NCBI GenBank assembly: GCA_051653405.1
Contig: JBOFWC010000133.1
Coordinates: 1 to 10,977, forward strand
Length of the DNA: 10,977 nt
From: Proteocatella sp051653405
GTDB lineage: Bacteria; Bacillota; Clostridia; Peptostreptococcales; Filifactoraceae
Direction of reading: 5' to 3'
Part shown: positions 1 through 5,787 of the stretch, piece by piece
Layout of the letters: every line of letters starts with the position of its first letter
Numbering within the stretch: the stretch's first letter is position 1
Position numbers and translations under genes: made by a program
Notes under the pieces: model-generated
Seen by the model: only the letters and a program-made list of their open reading frames with translations
Databases searched by the model: none
What the model was told of the DNA's origin: nothing

Positions 1-6
1 AAGGAG
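1..6 (+). promoter_or_regulatory. Shine-Dalgarno site of feoAB
   Basis: AAGGAG ends nine bases before the ATG at 16 and fixes that start. The promoter, and any Fur site, must lie upstream of the window. Confidence 0.8.
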
Positions 7-15
7 TAAACGTTT

Positions 16-1389
16 ATGACACTTGATGAATTAAAAATTGGACAGGGTGCTCTAATACGAATTATTGGTGGGAATGGAGCCTTACGACACCATTTGTTAG
101 ATATGGGATTGACCCCAGGTATCGAAGTTACATTGCGCAAAGTTGCACCGATGGGAGATCCTATTCAGTTAGAATTGCGAGGGTATGAGTTAACTTTGCG
201 GCTGGATGATGCAAAGAAAATTGAAATTGAAAGGGTACATTCAAGAAAGCGTGCCGTTCGAATGGAGCAACGACATGATTCGATTAAACATCCGGGTGTA
301 GGCGAGTTAGGTAAGGCGGGAAGCTATCATGAGAATAAGCTTGGAGAGAGTATTCCAAAAGGACAATCATTGAAATTTGCGCTAGTGGGCAATCAGAATT
401 GCGGCAAAACAACACTATTTAATCAGCTAACAGGCGCTAACCAACATGTGGGTAACTTCCCTGGAGTGACGGTTGATCGTAAGGATGGTATAATCCGTAA
501 TCATCCAGAGACAGTAGTCACAGATTTACCAGGAATTTATTCCTTATCGCCCTATTCAAATGAAGAGATTGTAACGCGGGACTTTTTGCTCAAGTCTAAG
601 CCGGATGGTATTATCAACATTGTGGACGCCTCTAATATTGAACGGAATCTTTATTTAACGATGCAGTTGATGGAGTTGGGAATTCCCGTAGTTTTGGCAT
701 TAAATATGATGGATGAGGTGCGTTCCAATGGAGGAACCATCCTAATTAATCAGCTTGAGGAAACTTTAGGTATTCCGGTAGTGGCGATTTCAGCAGCTAA
801 AAATGAAGGTATCGACGAGCTCGTTGATCATGCATTGCATGTGGCCCGTCATCGTGAAGGTCCTGGCCGCATTGATTTTTGTCAATCTAGTGAAAAGTTA
901 GATGATCCTCGTGGAGCCGTTCATCGATGCATACATGCAGTTGCTCATCTCATTGAGCATAGAGCAAAGAGCTCGGGAATGCCCCTCAGGTTTTCTGCCA
1001 CAAAGGTCGTGGAAGGAGACGAATTGATTATGGCATCTTTGGCGTTAGATCAGAATGAAAAAAATTTGTTGATGCATACCATTAATGTGATGGAAGATGA
1101 AATTGGATTTGATCGTGAAGCGGCTCTGGCAAATATGAGGTTTTCTTTTATCGAGAAGTTGTGTGATGCCACAGTAATCAAGCCGGGGGAAAGTCGTGAA
1201 CATAAAAGAAGTGTTGCTATTGATAATTTTTTGACGGGTAAATATACTGCAATACCTTGTTTCATTGGGATTATGGCTTTGGTGTTTTTTATGACCTTTA
1301 ATTTTGTGGGAGCGGCGCTGTCACATTTAATCGGTTCAACCCCCGAACTTTGGAGTCTTGTCACAATATCTTGCAGTAGCATAGCGTAG
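16..1389 (+). CDS. feoB: FeoA-FeoB fusion, 5' fragment (ferrous iron transporter, interrupted by an IS)
   Basis: This is the front part of a ferrous-iron (Fe2+) transporter of the inner membrane. Residues 1 to about 75 form a FeoA-like SH3-type domain fused to FeoB. The cytosolic G domain is complete: G1 GNQNCGKT (125-132), G2 Thr152 in GVTVD, G3 DLPG (170-173), G4 NMMD (230-233) and G5 SAAK (259-262). A helical linker and the first membrane helix (about 410-435) follow. Native sequence ends at Leu438. The last 19 residues and the stop codon come from the left end of the inserted IS3-family element. The missing channel half lies at 2759-3826. As it stands, this fragment keeps GTP binding but lacks the Gate motifs and most of the membrane domain, so it should not transport iron alone. 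Identification as FeoA-FeoB is very secure. Confidence 0.95.
   Translation: MTLDELKIGQGALIRIIGGNGALRHHLLDMGLTPGIEVTLRKVAPMGDPIQLELRGYELTLRLDDAKKIEIERVHSRKRAVRMEQRHDSIKHPGVGELGKAGSYHENKLGESIPKGQSLKFALVGNQNCGKTTLFNQLTGANQHVGNFPGVTVDRKDGIIRNHPETVVTDLPGIYSLSPYSNEEIVTRDFLLKSKPDGIINIVDASNIERNLYLTMQLMELGIPVVLALNMMDEVRSNGGTILINQLEETLGIPVVAISAAKNEGIDELVDHALHVARHREGPGRIDFCQSSEKLDDPRGAVHRCIHAVAHLIEHRAKSSGMPLRFSATKVVEGDELIMASLALDQNEKNLLMHTINVMEDEIGFDREAALANMRFSFIEKLCDATVIKPGESREHKRSVAIDNFLTGKYTAIPCFIGIMALVFFMTFNFVGAALSHLIGSTPELWSLVTISCSSIA
1328..1331. repeat. Target-site duplication, left copy (TAAT)
   Basis: TAAT directly precedes the left IS end. The partner copy is 2757-2760. Three to five bp is the normal duplication size for IS3-family elements. 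Confidence 0.8.
1332..1370 (+). repeat. IS terminal inverted repeat, left
   Basis: It starts CGGTTCAACCCCC and continues to an inner block TTGGAGTCTTGTC at 1350-1362. The inner 21 bases (1350-1370) match the right end (2735 back to 2715) at 16 positions. The outer 13 bases match at 9 positions. A 3-base length difference separates the two blocks. Confidence 0.75.
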
Positions 1390-1418
1390 CTAATTATCTC
1401 GAAGCATCGCGCGCGGGT

Positions 1419-2387
1419 TTATACTTTTACTGTAAACGGGGTTACGTCCATATTTACTACCATCTTATGAAATTCAGCCGGTGGCATATCTTTTAAACTG
1501 CCATGCAAATATCGGTTTACATAAAAATCAATGAATTCCGTTACTACTTTGTGCGCTTCCGTATAACTGTTAAATTCATTTTTGGCATAGCAATCACGTT
1601 CAATTATGCTGTGAAATGATTCAATATGAGCGTTGAGGTTTGGCGTTTTAGGCGGTATGCGCTCATGCTCGACAGATAGTCTCTGACAAGCTGTTTCAAA
1701 TATATTGCTGATAAATTGCGGTCCATTATCAGACCTGATTACAGGCCTAGTTGAAGTATTAATCAATTTGCGTTTCCATAATGACCGCTCTAATATATGT
1801 GCAGCATGCCTACCTTCACACGTCAGGCCTATGTGATAATCAATAATGACACGGTCATAAACATCTATAATCGACATGAGATAGAAAAAACGGTCTTCAC
1901 CGGCGATATAACCGTATTTTAGATCGACTTCCCACAACTGGTTGACATTCGTTATTGTACGGTTGCGGGCCAATCGGCGCGGATGTTTTGCTACAAGTTG
2001 CCGCTGTTTTTTTAGTATGCCAAGCTCTTTACATAGACGATATACTTTCTTCTTATTGATAACTAATTTATGTTGGATTAGTAGACATTTTGCTAATTTA
2101 CGGTAGCCATATATTTGTTCTTCACCTGAAATCAGCTCCATCAGCCATTCTTTGATTTGCTCATCACTTACCCTATTTGAAGAGCTGTCCAGTGAATATC
2201 CCGGAAGCGGCCTACCGGCATTGTTGCTAGCTGTTGGCTTTTCGCCCAGTTGTTGTTTGCGGTAATAGTAACTTGATTCTGCAACCCCGACGATTTTAAG
2301 AACAATAGCTGCAGCATATCCCCGGCTGATCCATTCAGCTGCTACCGCAATTTTGTCCGATAGCCGGGCTGGGACTTTTTTATTAAG
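1419..2387 (-). CDS. IS3-family transposase OrfB (DDE integrase core), expressed by -1 frameshift
   Basis: This is the catalytic half of the IS transposase. The frame is open from just after a TGA at 2388-2390 to the TAA at 1419. The first ATG, at 2141, lies well inside the protein and no standard start precedes it, so translation most likely enters from orfA by frameshift at 2381-2375. Upstream of 2141 the frame encodes a normal OrfB N-terminus (ARLSDKIAVAAEWISRGY and on). Counting from the ATG at 2141, the catalytic residues are Asp73 (WEVDLKYG), Asp138 (RSDNGPQF) and Glu174 (AHIESFHS). The last two are separated by 35 residues, the DD(35)E hallmark of IS3-family enzymes. An HTH_21-like segment (YGYRKLAKCL) precedes the core. 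The OrfAB fusion would be 418 residues. Nothing is visibly broken. Confidence 0.92.
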   Translation of the reverse strand, partial: LNKKVPARLSDKIAVAAEWISRGYAAAIVLKIVGVAESSYYYRKQQLGEKPTASNNAGRPLPGYSLDSSSNRVSDEQIKEWLMELISGEEQIYGYRKLAKCLLIQHKLVINKKKVYRLCKELGILKKQRQLVAKHPRRLARNRTITNVNQLWEVDLKYGYIAGEDRFFYLMSIIDVYDRVIIDYHIGLTCEGRHAAHILERSLWKRKLINTSTRPVIRSDNGPQFISNIFETACQRLSVEHERIPPKTPNLNAHIESFHSIIERDCYAKNEFNSYTEAHKVVTEFIDFYVNRYLHGSLKDMPPAEFHKMVVNMDVTPFTVKV

Positions 2388-2674
2388 TCACGCAATATGG
2401 CGATTTCCAAATCCTTTTCGCCAAGTATTTGTTTTAATTGACCATTTTCACTTTCAAGTTCTTTAAATTCCTGGGCTGTAGGTGTGTATACTGCCGTTTT
2501 TTTAGCAGTTGGACCGGTGACATCCCAAGCTTTATGTCCGGCTTGTTTTCGCCAATTATAAATGGTTTTTGTTGATAAATCATGTCTGCGGGCAACCTGA
2601 GCTACATCGTTTGTTTCATTTGTTTCTTGTAGTATCATCTCTTTAAACTCTTTTGTGTATACTTTACCCTTCAT
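2342..2674 (-). CDS. IS3-family OrfA (HTH DNA-binding transposase subunit)
   Basis: This 110-residue protein has an N-terminal helix-turn-helix (about residues 7-45, including VARRHDLSTKTIYNWRKQA) that recognises the element ends. A leucine-zipper-like coiled coil follows (about 67-98, KELESENGQLKQILGEKDLE). The start at 2674 is preceded by a strong GGAGGGG site. Its last codons overlap the open orfB frame. Codons 98-100 read ATA AAA AAG, which contain the slip heptamer. Without slipping, translation ends ten residues later at 2342. OrfA alone normally acts as a regulator and the OrfAB fusion as the transposase. Confidence 0.92.
   Translation of the reverse strand: MKGKVYTKEFKEMILQETNETNDVAQVARRHDLSTKTIYNWRKQAGHKAWDVTGPTAKKTAVYTPTAQEFKELESENGQLKQILGEKDLEIAILRDLIKKSQPGYRTKLR
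2375..2381 (-). promoter_or_regulatory. Programmed -1 frameshift slip site (A AAA AAG)
   Basis: On the minus strand the heptamer AAAAAAG sits in the X XXY YYZ phase relative to orfA (ATA AAA AAG). A -1 slip changes the continuation from K-S-Q-P to K-V-P-A-R-L-S, which is the expected OrfB N-terminus. This is the standard IS3-family way of making OrfAB. Confidence 0.85.
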
Positions 2675-2705
2675 GTCCTGTCCCCTCCATTAATCCGTTA
2701 GTTAT

Positions 2706-2735
2706 ATTTTAACTGATTCTTAGACAGGACTCCAA
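2706..2735 (-). promoter_or_regulatory. Putative transposase promoter
   Basis: On the minus strand, TTGGAG (2735-2730, inside the terminal repeat) and TAAAAT (2711-2706) are separated by 18 bp and lie upstream of the orfA ribosome site. Overlap with the terminal repeat would let bound transposase repress its own promoter. Confidence 0.5.
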
Positions 2736-2756
2736 TCCAATTAGGGGGCTAAAGAG
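2715..2756 (-). repeat. IS terminal inverted repeat, right
   Basis: Read on the minus strand it starts CTCTTTAGCCCCC and continues to TTGGAGTCCTGTC at 2735-2723. It mirrors the left repeat at 1332-1370. Confidence 0.75.
2743..2748 (+). promoter_or_regulatory. Fortuitous Shine-Dalgarno-like site in the IS right end
   Basis: AGGGGG lies ten bases before the ATG at 2759. It belongs to the IS terminal repeat (the reverse of its C5 block) and could start translation of the detached FeoB membrane half. Confidence 0.4.
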
Positions 2757-2760
2757 TAAT
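2757..2760. repeat. Target-site duplication, right copy (TAAT)
   Basis: Second copy of TAAT. It supplies the first two bases of the Met codon at 2759, which is an internal codon of the unbroken gene. Confidence 0.8.
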
Positions 2761-3826
2761 GACAATTGGTGTTGATTCAGTAATTGACTTTGTGGATAGT
2801 GCTCTGGAATTTTATAATATCAATCCGGTGGTGCATTCATTGGTGATAGACGGCATTTTTAAAGGCGTTGGTAGTGTACTTAATTTTTTGCCTACAATTA
2901 TTACGTTATTTTTCTTCCTCTCTATTTTAGAGGATACTGGCTATATGGCACGTGTTGCATTTGTAATGGACCGACTATTGCGACGCATGGGACTTTCAGG
3001 ACGTAGTTTTGTACCAATGCTAATTGGCTTTGGTTGTTCTGTACCTGCCATTATGGCAACTAGAACACTGTCAAGCGAACGTGATCGTCGCATGACTATA
3101 TTATTGATTCCCTTTATGAGTTGTAGTGCAAAATTGCCAATTTATGCATTGCTTACTGCAGCATTTTTCCCAGTGCAATGGCGTATGCCAGTCATGGTGG
3201 GAATATATGGGTTTGGCATTTTGTGCGGCATTTTGTATGCGCTTTTATTAAAAGAGACTCGTTTTAAGGGCGAACCGGTGCCATTTGTGATGGAGTTGCC
3301 AAACTATCGAATGCCTAGTGCACGTAGTGTTGGGCATCTTATTTGGGAAAAGGCACAAGGTTTTATTCAGAAGGCATTTACTATTATTTTTGTGGCGACA
3401 GTTATTATTTGGTTTCTACAGACTTTGGATGTTCGATTAAATATAGCAGATACTCCTGACAGCAGCTTGCTGGCTATGGTGGGCAGTATGGTTGCACCCT
3501 TGTTTGCGCCGCTAGGTTTTGGTGATTGGCGAATATCGACTGCTTTACTTATTGGGTTTACAGCTAAAGAAAGTGTTGTATCGACTTTGACCGTTCTATT
3601 AGGTGGCGATACGACATTACTTAATAGCTTATTTACTCCCTTTACTGCACTGGTATTTTTGATATTTACTTTGCTGTATACGCCGTGTATAGCCACTATA
3701 GCTACAGTTCGACGTGAGATGGGGAGCATTAGTGCTGCTGTTAGTATTGTGGTATTACAATGCATTACCGCTTGGTTAATTGCTTTTGTAGTGCATTTTA
3801 CTGGAGTTGCTTTCGGTATGGCTTAA
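2759..3826 (+). CDS. feoB: FeoB, 3' fragment (membrane channel half)
   Basis: This is the 355-residue membrane part of FeoB, cut from its G domain by the IS. It carries both Gate motifs: GFGCSVPA (90-97, Cys93) and FMSCSAKLP (119-127, Cys122). The conserved FFFLSILEDTGYMARVAFVMD block precedes Gate 1. Several further hydrophobic helices follow up to residue 350. The Met at 2759 is an internal codon of the original gene, and an in-frame stop (TAA, 2750-2752) lies just upstream in IS DNA. Any translation must therefore start here, possibly using AGGGGG at 2743-2748. Added to the 438 native codons of the 5' fragment it gives 793 residues, as expected for a FeoA domain plus a full FeoB. No further damage is visible. 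Confidence 0.93.
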   Translation: MTIGVDSVIDFVDSALEFYNINPVVHSLVIDGIFKGVGSVLNFLPTIITLFFFLSILEDTGYMARVAFVMDRLLRRMGLSGRSFVPMLIGFGCSVPAIMATRTLSSERDRRMTILLIPFMSCSAKLPIYALLTAAFFPVQWRMPVMVGIYGFGILCGILYALLLKETRFKGEPVPFVMELPNYRMPSARSVGHLIWEKAQGFIQKAFTIIFVATVIIWFLQTLDVRLNIADTPDSSLLAMVGSMVAPLFAPLGFGDWRISTALLIGFTAKESVVSTLTVLLGGDTTLLNSLFTPFTALVFLIFTLLYTPCIATIATVRREMGSISAAVSIVVLQCITAWLIAFVVHFTGVAFGMA

Positions 3827-3851
3827 AATAAAAAAGGGTAGAGGAATTAAA

Positions 3852-4004
3852 ATGAATATACAAAGTTTTTTAGTGCTTACTATAATTTTTGTGCTACTGG
3901 GATTGGCAATGTGGAATTTTTATTGGAGAAAAAGGTGCAATGGTAATTGCACAAAGTGTTATAAGTACTGCGGCGTGAAAGAAAGTGAAGGACGTAAATG
4001 TTGA
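3852..4004 (+). CDS. FeoB-associated Cys-rich membrane protein
   Basis: This 50-residue protein begins 25 bases after the feoB stop. I chose the ATG at 3852 because GAGGAA lies eight bases before it. A longer version from 3807 would overlap feoB and add 15 uncharacteristic residues. One membrane helix spans about residues 5-24, followed by a basic, cysteine-rich tail: C-x3-C-x2-C-x3-C and a C-terminal Cys. This layout is that of the small Cys-rich proteins that commonly follow feoB in Firmicutes. They are presumed to help FeoB function, possibly by binding iron or a metal cluster, but a precise role is not established. It shares the feo transcript, so the IS upstream probably has a polar effect on it. 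Confidence 0.8.
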   Translation: MNIQSFLVLTIIFVLLGLAMWNFYWRKRCNGNCTKCYKYCGVKESEGRKC

Positions 4005-4008
4005 TCAG

Positions 4009-4063
4009 AGAGAAATATTATATTGCAGGATTAACGCATAATTCTGCTTCCTATATTTTCTCT
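4009..4063 (+). terminator. Two-part hairpin after the feo operon (possible terminator)
   Basis: An inner stem GCAGGATT / AATTCTGC (4025-4032 and 4040-4047, one G-U pair, 7-nt loop) sits inside an outer stem AGAGAAATAT / ATATTTTCTCT (4009-4018 and 4053-4063, one bulge). It starts four bases after the last feo stop codon. There is no clean U-tract after it, so termination is uncertain. Confidence 0.4.
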
Positions 4064-4262
4064 AAGTATGTTAAAAGTGTATTGCATAGATGGACAAAGT
4101 TTTGGGACTCGCATATATGAATAATTTTGCTAGCGGTTCATGAAAGAATTATTTGCGTTTAGGTAATTCCCATTGACTTCACTTTAGAAAAGCACAGGGG
4201 ATGTTGGACGTTGTATGAAGTGTATCAGAAATTTTGCAAGACTATTTGTCCTATTAAATATT
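4064..4262. other. Gene-free spacer between the feo operon and hxlR
   Basis: Only very short frames are present, for example an 18-codon one at 4068-4124 with no ribosome site. I see no RNA gene and no clear terminator for hxlR, whose 3' end faces this spacer. Confidence 0.5.
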
Positions 4263-4604
4263 TTATAAACGATTCTTCTTTCCCCAAGTACACATCAAGT
4301 CCAAAATGGGGATAAGTGATTTTCCTCGTTCTGATAAACTATATTCAACTTTTGGTGGTATTTGAGGATATTCTATACGGATTATAAGATGGTTATCTTC
4401 CATTTCTTTAAGTGTTTTACTTAAAGTCTTAAAAGAAATTGTACCAATAGATCGTTGAAGTTCATTGAATCGCATAACTGACTTATATTCGGCAAGCCAA
4501 TACATGATAATCATTTTGTATTTACCGTTTATAAGCGATAGTGTATATCCAAAATCAGTATTGCTTATATTTACACCAGTTGGGCTGCATGTTTCAATTG
4601 ACAT
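4263..4604 (-). CDS. HxlR-family winged-helix transcriptional regulator
   Basis: This 113-residue protein matches the HxlR/DUF24 family. It has the typical core GYTLSLINGKYKMIIMYWL (about 19-37), a recognition helix in MRFNELQRSIGTISFKTLSKTLKEME (about 44-69), a wing (LIIRIEYPQIPPKVEYSLSE) and a C-terminal dimer helix. Such proteins are small dimeric DNA-binding regulators. Cys6 lies just before the core, where YodB-type redox-sensing members have their reactive cysteine, and a second Cys is at 105. The start at 4604 has AAAGGGAAG upstream. It is divergent from the flavin oxidoreductase at 4715, and a perfect palindrome covers its own -10 box, which suggests autorepression. Sensing of quinones, electrophiles or oxidants is inferred from Cys6 and the neighbour, not shown. 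Confidence 0.9.
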   Translation of the reverse strand: MSIETCSPTGVNISNTDFGYTLSLINGKYKMIIMYWLAEYKSVMRFNELQRSIGTISFKTLSKTLKEMEDNHLIIRIEYPQIPPKVEYSLSERGKSLIPILDLMCTWGKKNRL

Positions 4605-4620
4605 TTTTACACTTCCCTTT

Positions 4621-4637
4621 AAGTTAGTATATAACTT
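4621..4637. promoter_or_regulatory. Second, shorter palindrome in the hxlR leader
   Basis: AAGTTA and TAACTT flank a 5-bp centre, between the hxlR promoter and its ribosome site. It may be an auxiliary operator, but six-bp arms in AT-rich DNA can also arise by chance. Confidence 0.3.
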
Positions 4638-4658
4638 GAATGTGCGTACTTTATTAAT

Positions 4659-4683
4659 ATTACATTGTAAAGTACAATGTAAT
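4659..4683. promoter_or_regulatory. Palindromic operator between hxlR and the oxidoreductase gene
   Basis: ATTACATTGTA and TACAATGTAAT form a perfect 11-bp inverted repeat around AAG. It covers the -10 element (4669-4664) and part of the spacer of the hxlR promoter and lies just upstream of the oxidoreductase gene. It is the obvious candidate binding site for the HxlR dimer. Confidence 0.75.
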
Positions 4684-4692
4684 TGTTGTCAA
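4664..4692 (-). promoter_or_regulatory. hxlR promoter
   Basis: On the minus strand, a consensus TTGACA (4692-4687) is followed after exactly 17 bp by TACAAT (4669-4664). It gives an untranslated leader of roughly 50 nt before the ATG at 4604. The -10 lies inside the 4659-4683 palindrome. Confidence 0.75.
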
Positions 4693-4714
4693 TTTTATAA
4701 TTGCGAAAGGATGA

Positions 4715-5269
4715 ATGAGAATTATGGGAAAAAACATTTTAGTATTAACTGGCAGTCCAAGAATAGGGGGGAATAGCGATTTAATGGCTGATGCATTTAT
4801 AAAAGGAGCGAATGAAGCGGGCCATGAAGTAGTTAAAAGTGAAATTGGTAGAAAAAACATTATGGGATGCAAAGCTTGTGATACTTGCTACAGTATGGGA
4901 AAGCCTTGTTCATTTGATGATGAATTTAATAGTATTGTTCCTCTTATAGAAAAGGCAGATACAATTGTTTTTATAACACCACTATATTGGTTTTCCTTTC
5001 CAACTCAACTTAAGGCAGTTATAGATAAAATCTATTCATTTATAATTGGAAAGAAAAAGTTAAATATAATGGAAAGCATGCTCTTGGTTTGTGGAGAAAC
5101 AGATGATGAATCAGTATTCGAGGGTATTATTAGCACATATAATCAGATTGCTAGTTATCAAGAATGGACGAATAGAGGTCATTTGGTTGTTCCCGGTGTA
5201 CTAAATAAAGGAGATATATTAGCTACTAAATATATTGCTCTTGCAGAAGAAATGGGGTATAACCTTTAG
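4715..5269 (+). CDS. Flavodoxin-fold NAD(P)H/FMN-dependent oxidoreductase, possible iron-sulfur flavoprotein
   Basis: This 184-residue cytosolic protein belongs to the NADPH-dependent FMN reductase/flavodoxin superfamily. The FMN-phosphate loop is GSPRIGGNSD (13-22). The flavin-contact segment TPLYWFSFPTQLKAVIDK lies at 88-105. Between them is a cysteine cluster Cys52-x2-Cys55-x2-Cys58-x6-Cys65 followed by DDEF. This spacing resembles the compact [4Fe-4S] motif of Isf-type flavoproteins, though related flavin reductases also carry similar cysteines without a proven cluster. The start is uncertain. The ATG at 4715 is four bases after GAAAGG (4705-4710). The ATG at 4724 gives the more usual N-terminus MGKNILVLTGSPR. 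A TATAAT at 4696-4701 lies very close to both. Divergence from hxlR across a palindromic operator suggests it is the regulator's main target. Substrate unknown. Confidence 0.88.
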   Translation: MRIMGKNILVLTGSPRIGGNSDLMADAFIKGANEAGHEVVKSEIGRKNIMGCKACDTCYSMGKPCSFDDEFNSIVPLIEKADTIVFITPLYWFSFPTQLKAVIDKIYSFIIGKKKLNIMESMLLVCGETDDESVFEGIISTYNQIASYQEWTNRGHLVVPGVLNKGDILATKYIALAEEMGYNL

Positions 5270-5274
5270 AAATA

Positions 5275-5409
5275 ATGTTTAGTGCCCAATTGAAGAATTA
5301 TAATGGAGAAGTTAAAGTTTTTGAGGTTATCTATATGTGAATTGCATACGGAAATTTGGATGCTGAAAAAAATGACTATTGGAAGGTAATCTTTGGCAAG
5401 TGGGGTTGA
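5275..5409 (+). pseudogene. Short degenerate reading frame with an in-frame TGA
   Basis: An ATG at 5275 opens 21 codons (MFSAQLKNYNGEVKVFEVIY and one Met), stops at TGA 5338-5340, then stays open in the same frame for 22 more codons (IAYGNLDAEKNDYWKVIFGK and two more) to TGA 5407-5409. The composition looks protein-like on both sides of the first stop. The frame ends 13 bases before a terminator. I do not recognise a family. It may be the decayed 3' end of a second gene in the oxidoreductase operon, or chance. Confidence 0.3.
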
Positions 5410-5422
5410 AATAAAAAAATTT

Positions 5423-5457
5423 GATGCCAAGTCTATTTAAAGATTGGCATCTTTCTT
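5423..5457 (+). terminator. Rho-independent terminator of the oxidoreductase unit
   Basis: GATGCCAA (5423-5430) pairs with TTGGCATC (5444-5451), with an inner TCT/AGA, and is followed by TTTCTTT. It ends the transcript from 4715. Confidence 0.8.
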
Positions 5458-5504
5458 TACTGTACTTTTAATGAAAGTTGATCTTGAAAATGAAATAAAA
5501 GTTA

Positions 5505-5602
5505 ATGTAGTATCGTTGAAAGCGAAACTACATAATTAGCTGGATGTATCAAAAGAGGAGAGTTTGTTTCCTATCAGAGGATAGGTATGCAGACTCTTTT
5601 TT
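5505..5602 (+). ncRNA. Candidate structured RNA: hairpin followed by an intrinsic terminator
   Basis: The first hairpin is ATGTAGT-A-TCG / CGA-A-ACTACAT (5505-5515 and 5523-5533, 7-nt loop). The segment TACAT (5529-5533) can instead pair with ATGTA (5544-5548), so two folds exclude each other. A strong terminator follows at 5559-5602. I do not match it to a known riboswitch or small RNA. A leader whose gene was lost or displaced is an alternative to a free small RNA. Confidence 0.35.
5559..5602 (+). terminator. Composite intrinsic terminator with no adjacent upstream gene
   Basis: The outer stem AGAGTTTG / CAGACTCT (5559-5566 and 5590-5597) and inner stem CCTATC / GATAGG (5570-5575 and 5580-5585) are separated by a small internal loop. 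A run of six T ends at 5602. This is the best terminator in the window, yet the oxidoreductase transcript already ends at 5457. Confidence 0.8.
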
Positions 5603-5787
5603 ATTCGCAATAAAAGTAGTATCTATTTAAATATGTACTTTAAATAAACTCAAATCTACTATAAACTTTTTTAGCATTATCGTTAAGGAATCTTTCTTTG
5701 TGGTTTATCTTGAATATATTCTTTAATATACTTATTTGAAAAATTATGCATAATTCGCTATGGGGACATAAAAGATAAATGCTTTTT

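Larger units (their letters stand above)
1332..2756 (-). mobile_element. IS3-family insertion sequence inserted in feoB
   Basis: This 1425-bp element carries orfA and orfB on the minus strand and is flanked by a 4-bp direct repeat TAAT (1328-1331 and 2757-2760). Removing it with one repeat copy rejoins feoB in frame, giving S-H-L-M-T-I-G across the junction, which fixes the ends independently of any database. Both ends have a C5 block about 8-9 bp in from the tip, then TTGGAGTC, then TGTC four to five bases later. The tips start CGG and CTC rather than the usual IS3-family TG, which is unusual. The transposase triad and slip site are intact, so the element may still be active. Confidence 0.93.

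Noticed and set aside
1050..1382. 110-aa minus-strand frame
   Set aside because: It is a shadow of the FeoB coding frame; the plus strand encodes clear FeoB sequence here.
3367..3765. 132-aa minus-strand frame
   Set aside because: It lies wholly opposite the conserved FeoB membrane domain and has no recognisable features.
3807..3851. Longer start for the Cys-rich protein, overlapping feoB
   Set aside because: It has no ribosome site, and the added residues are just the shifted feoB end; the ATG at 3852 has GAGGAA before it.
4068..4124. 18-codon frame MLKVYCIDGQSFGTRIYE
   Set aside because: No ribosome site and too short; nothing in frame beyond the stop continues it.
4465..4776. 103-aa plus-strand frame
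   Set aside because: It runs opposite hxlR and through the operator and promoter region, and overlaps the start of the oxidoreductase in another frame.
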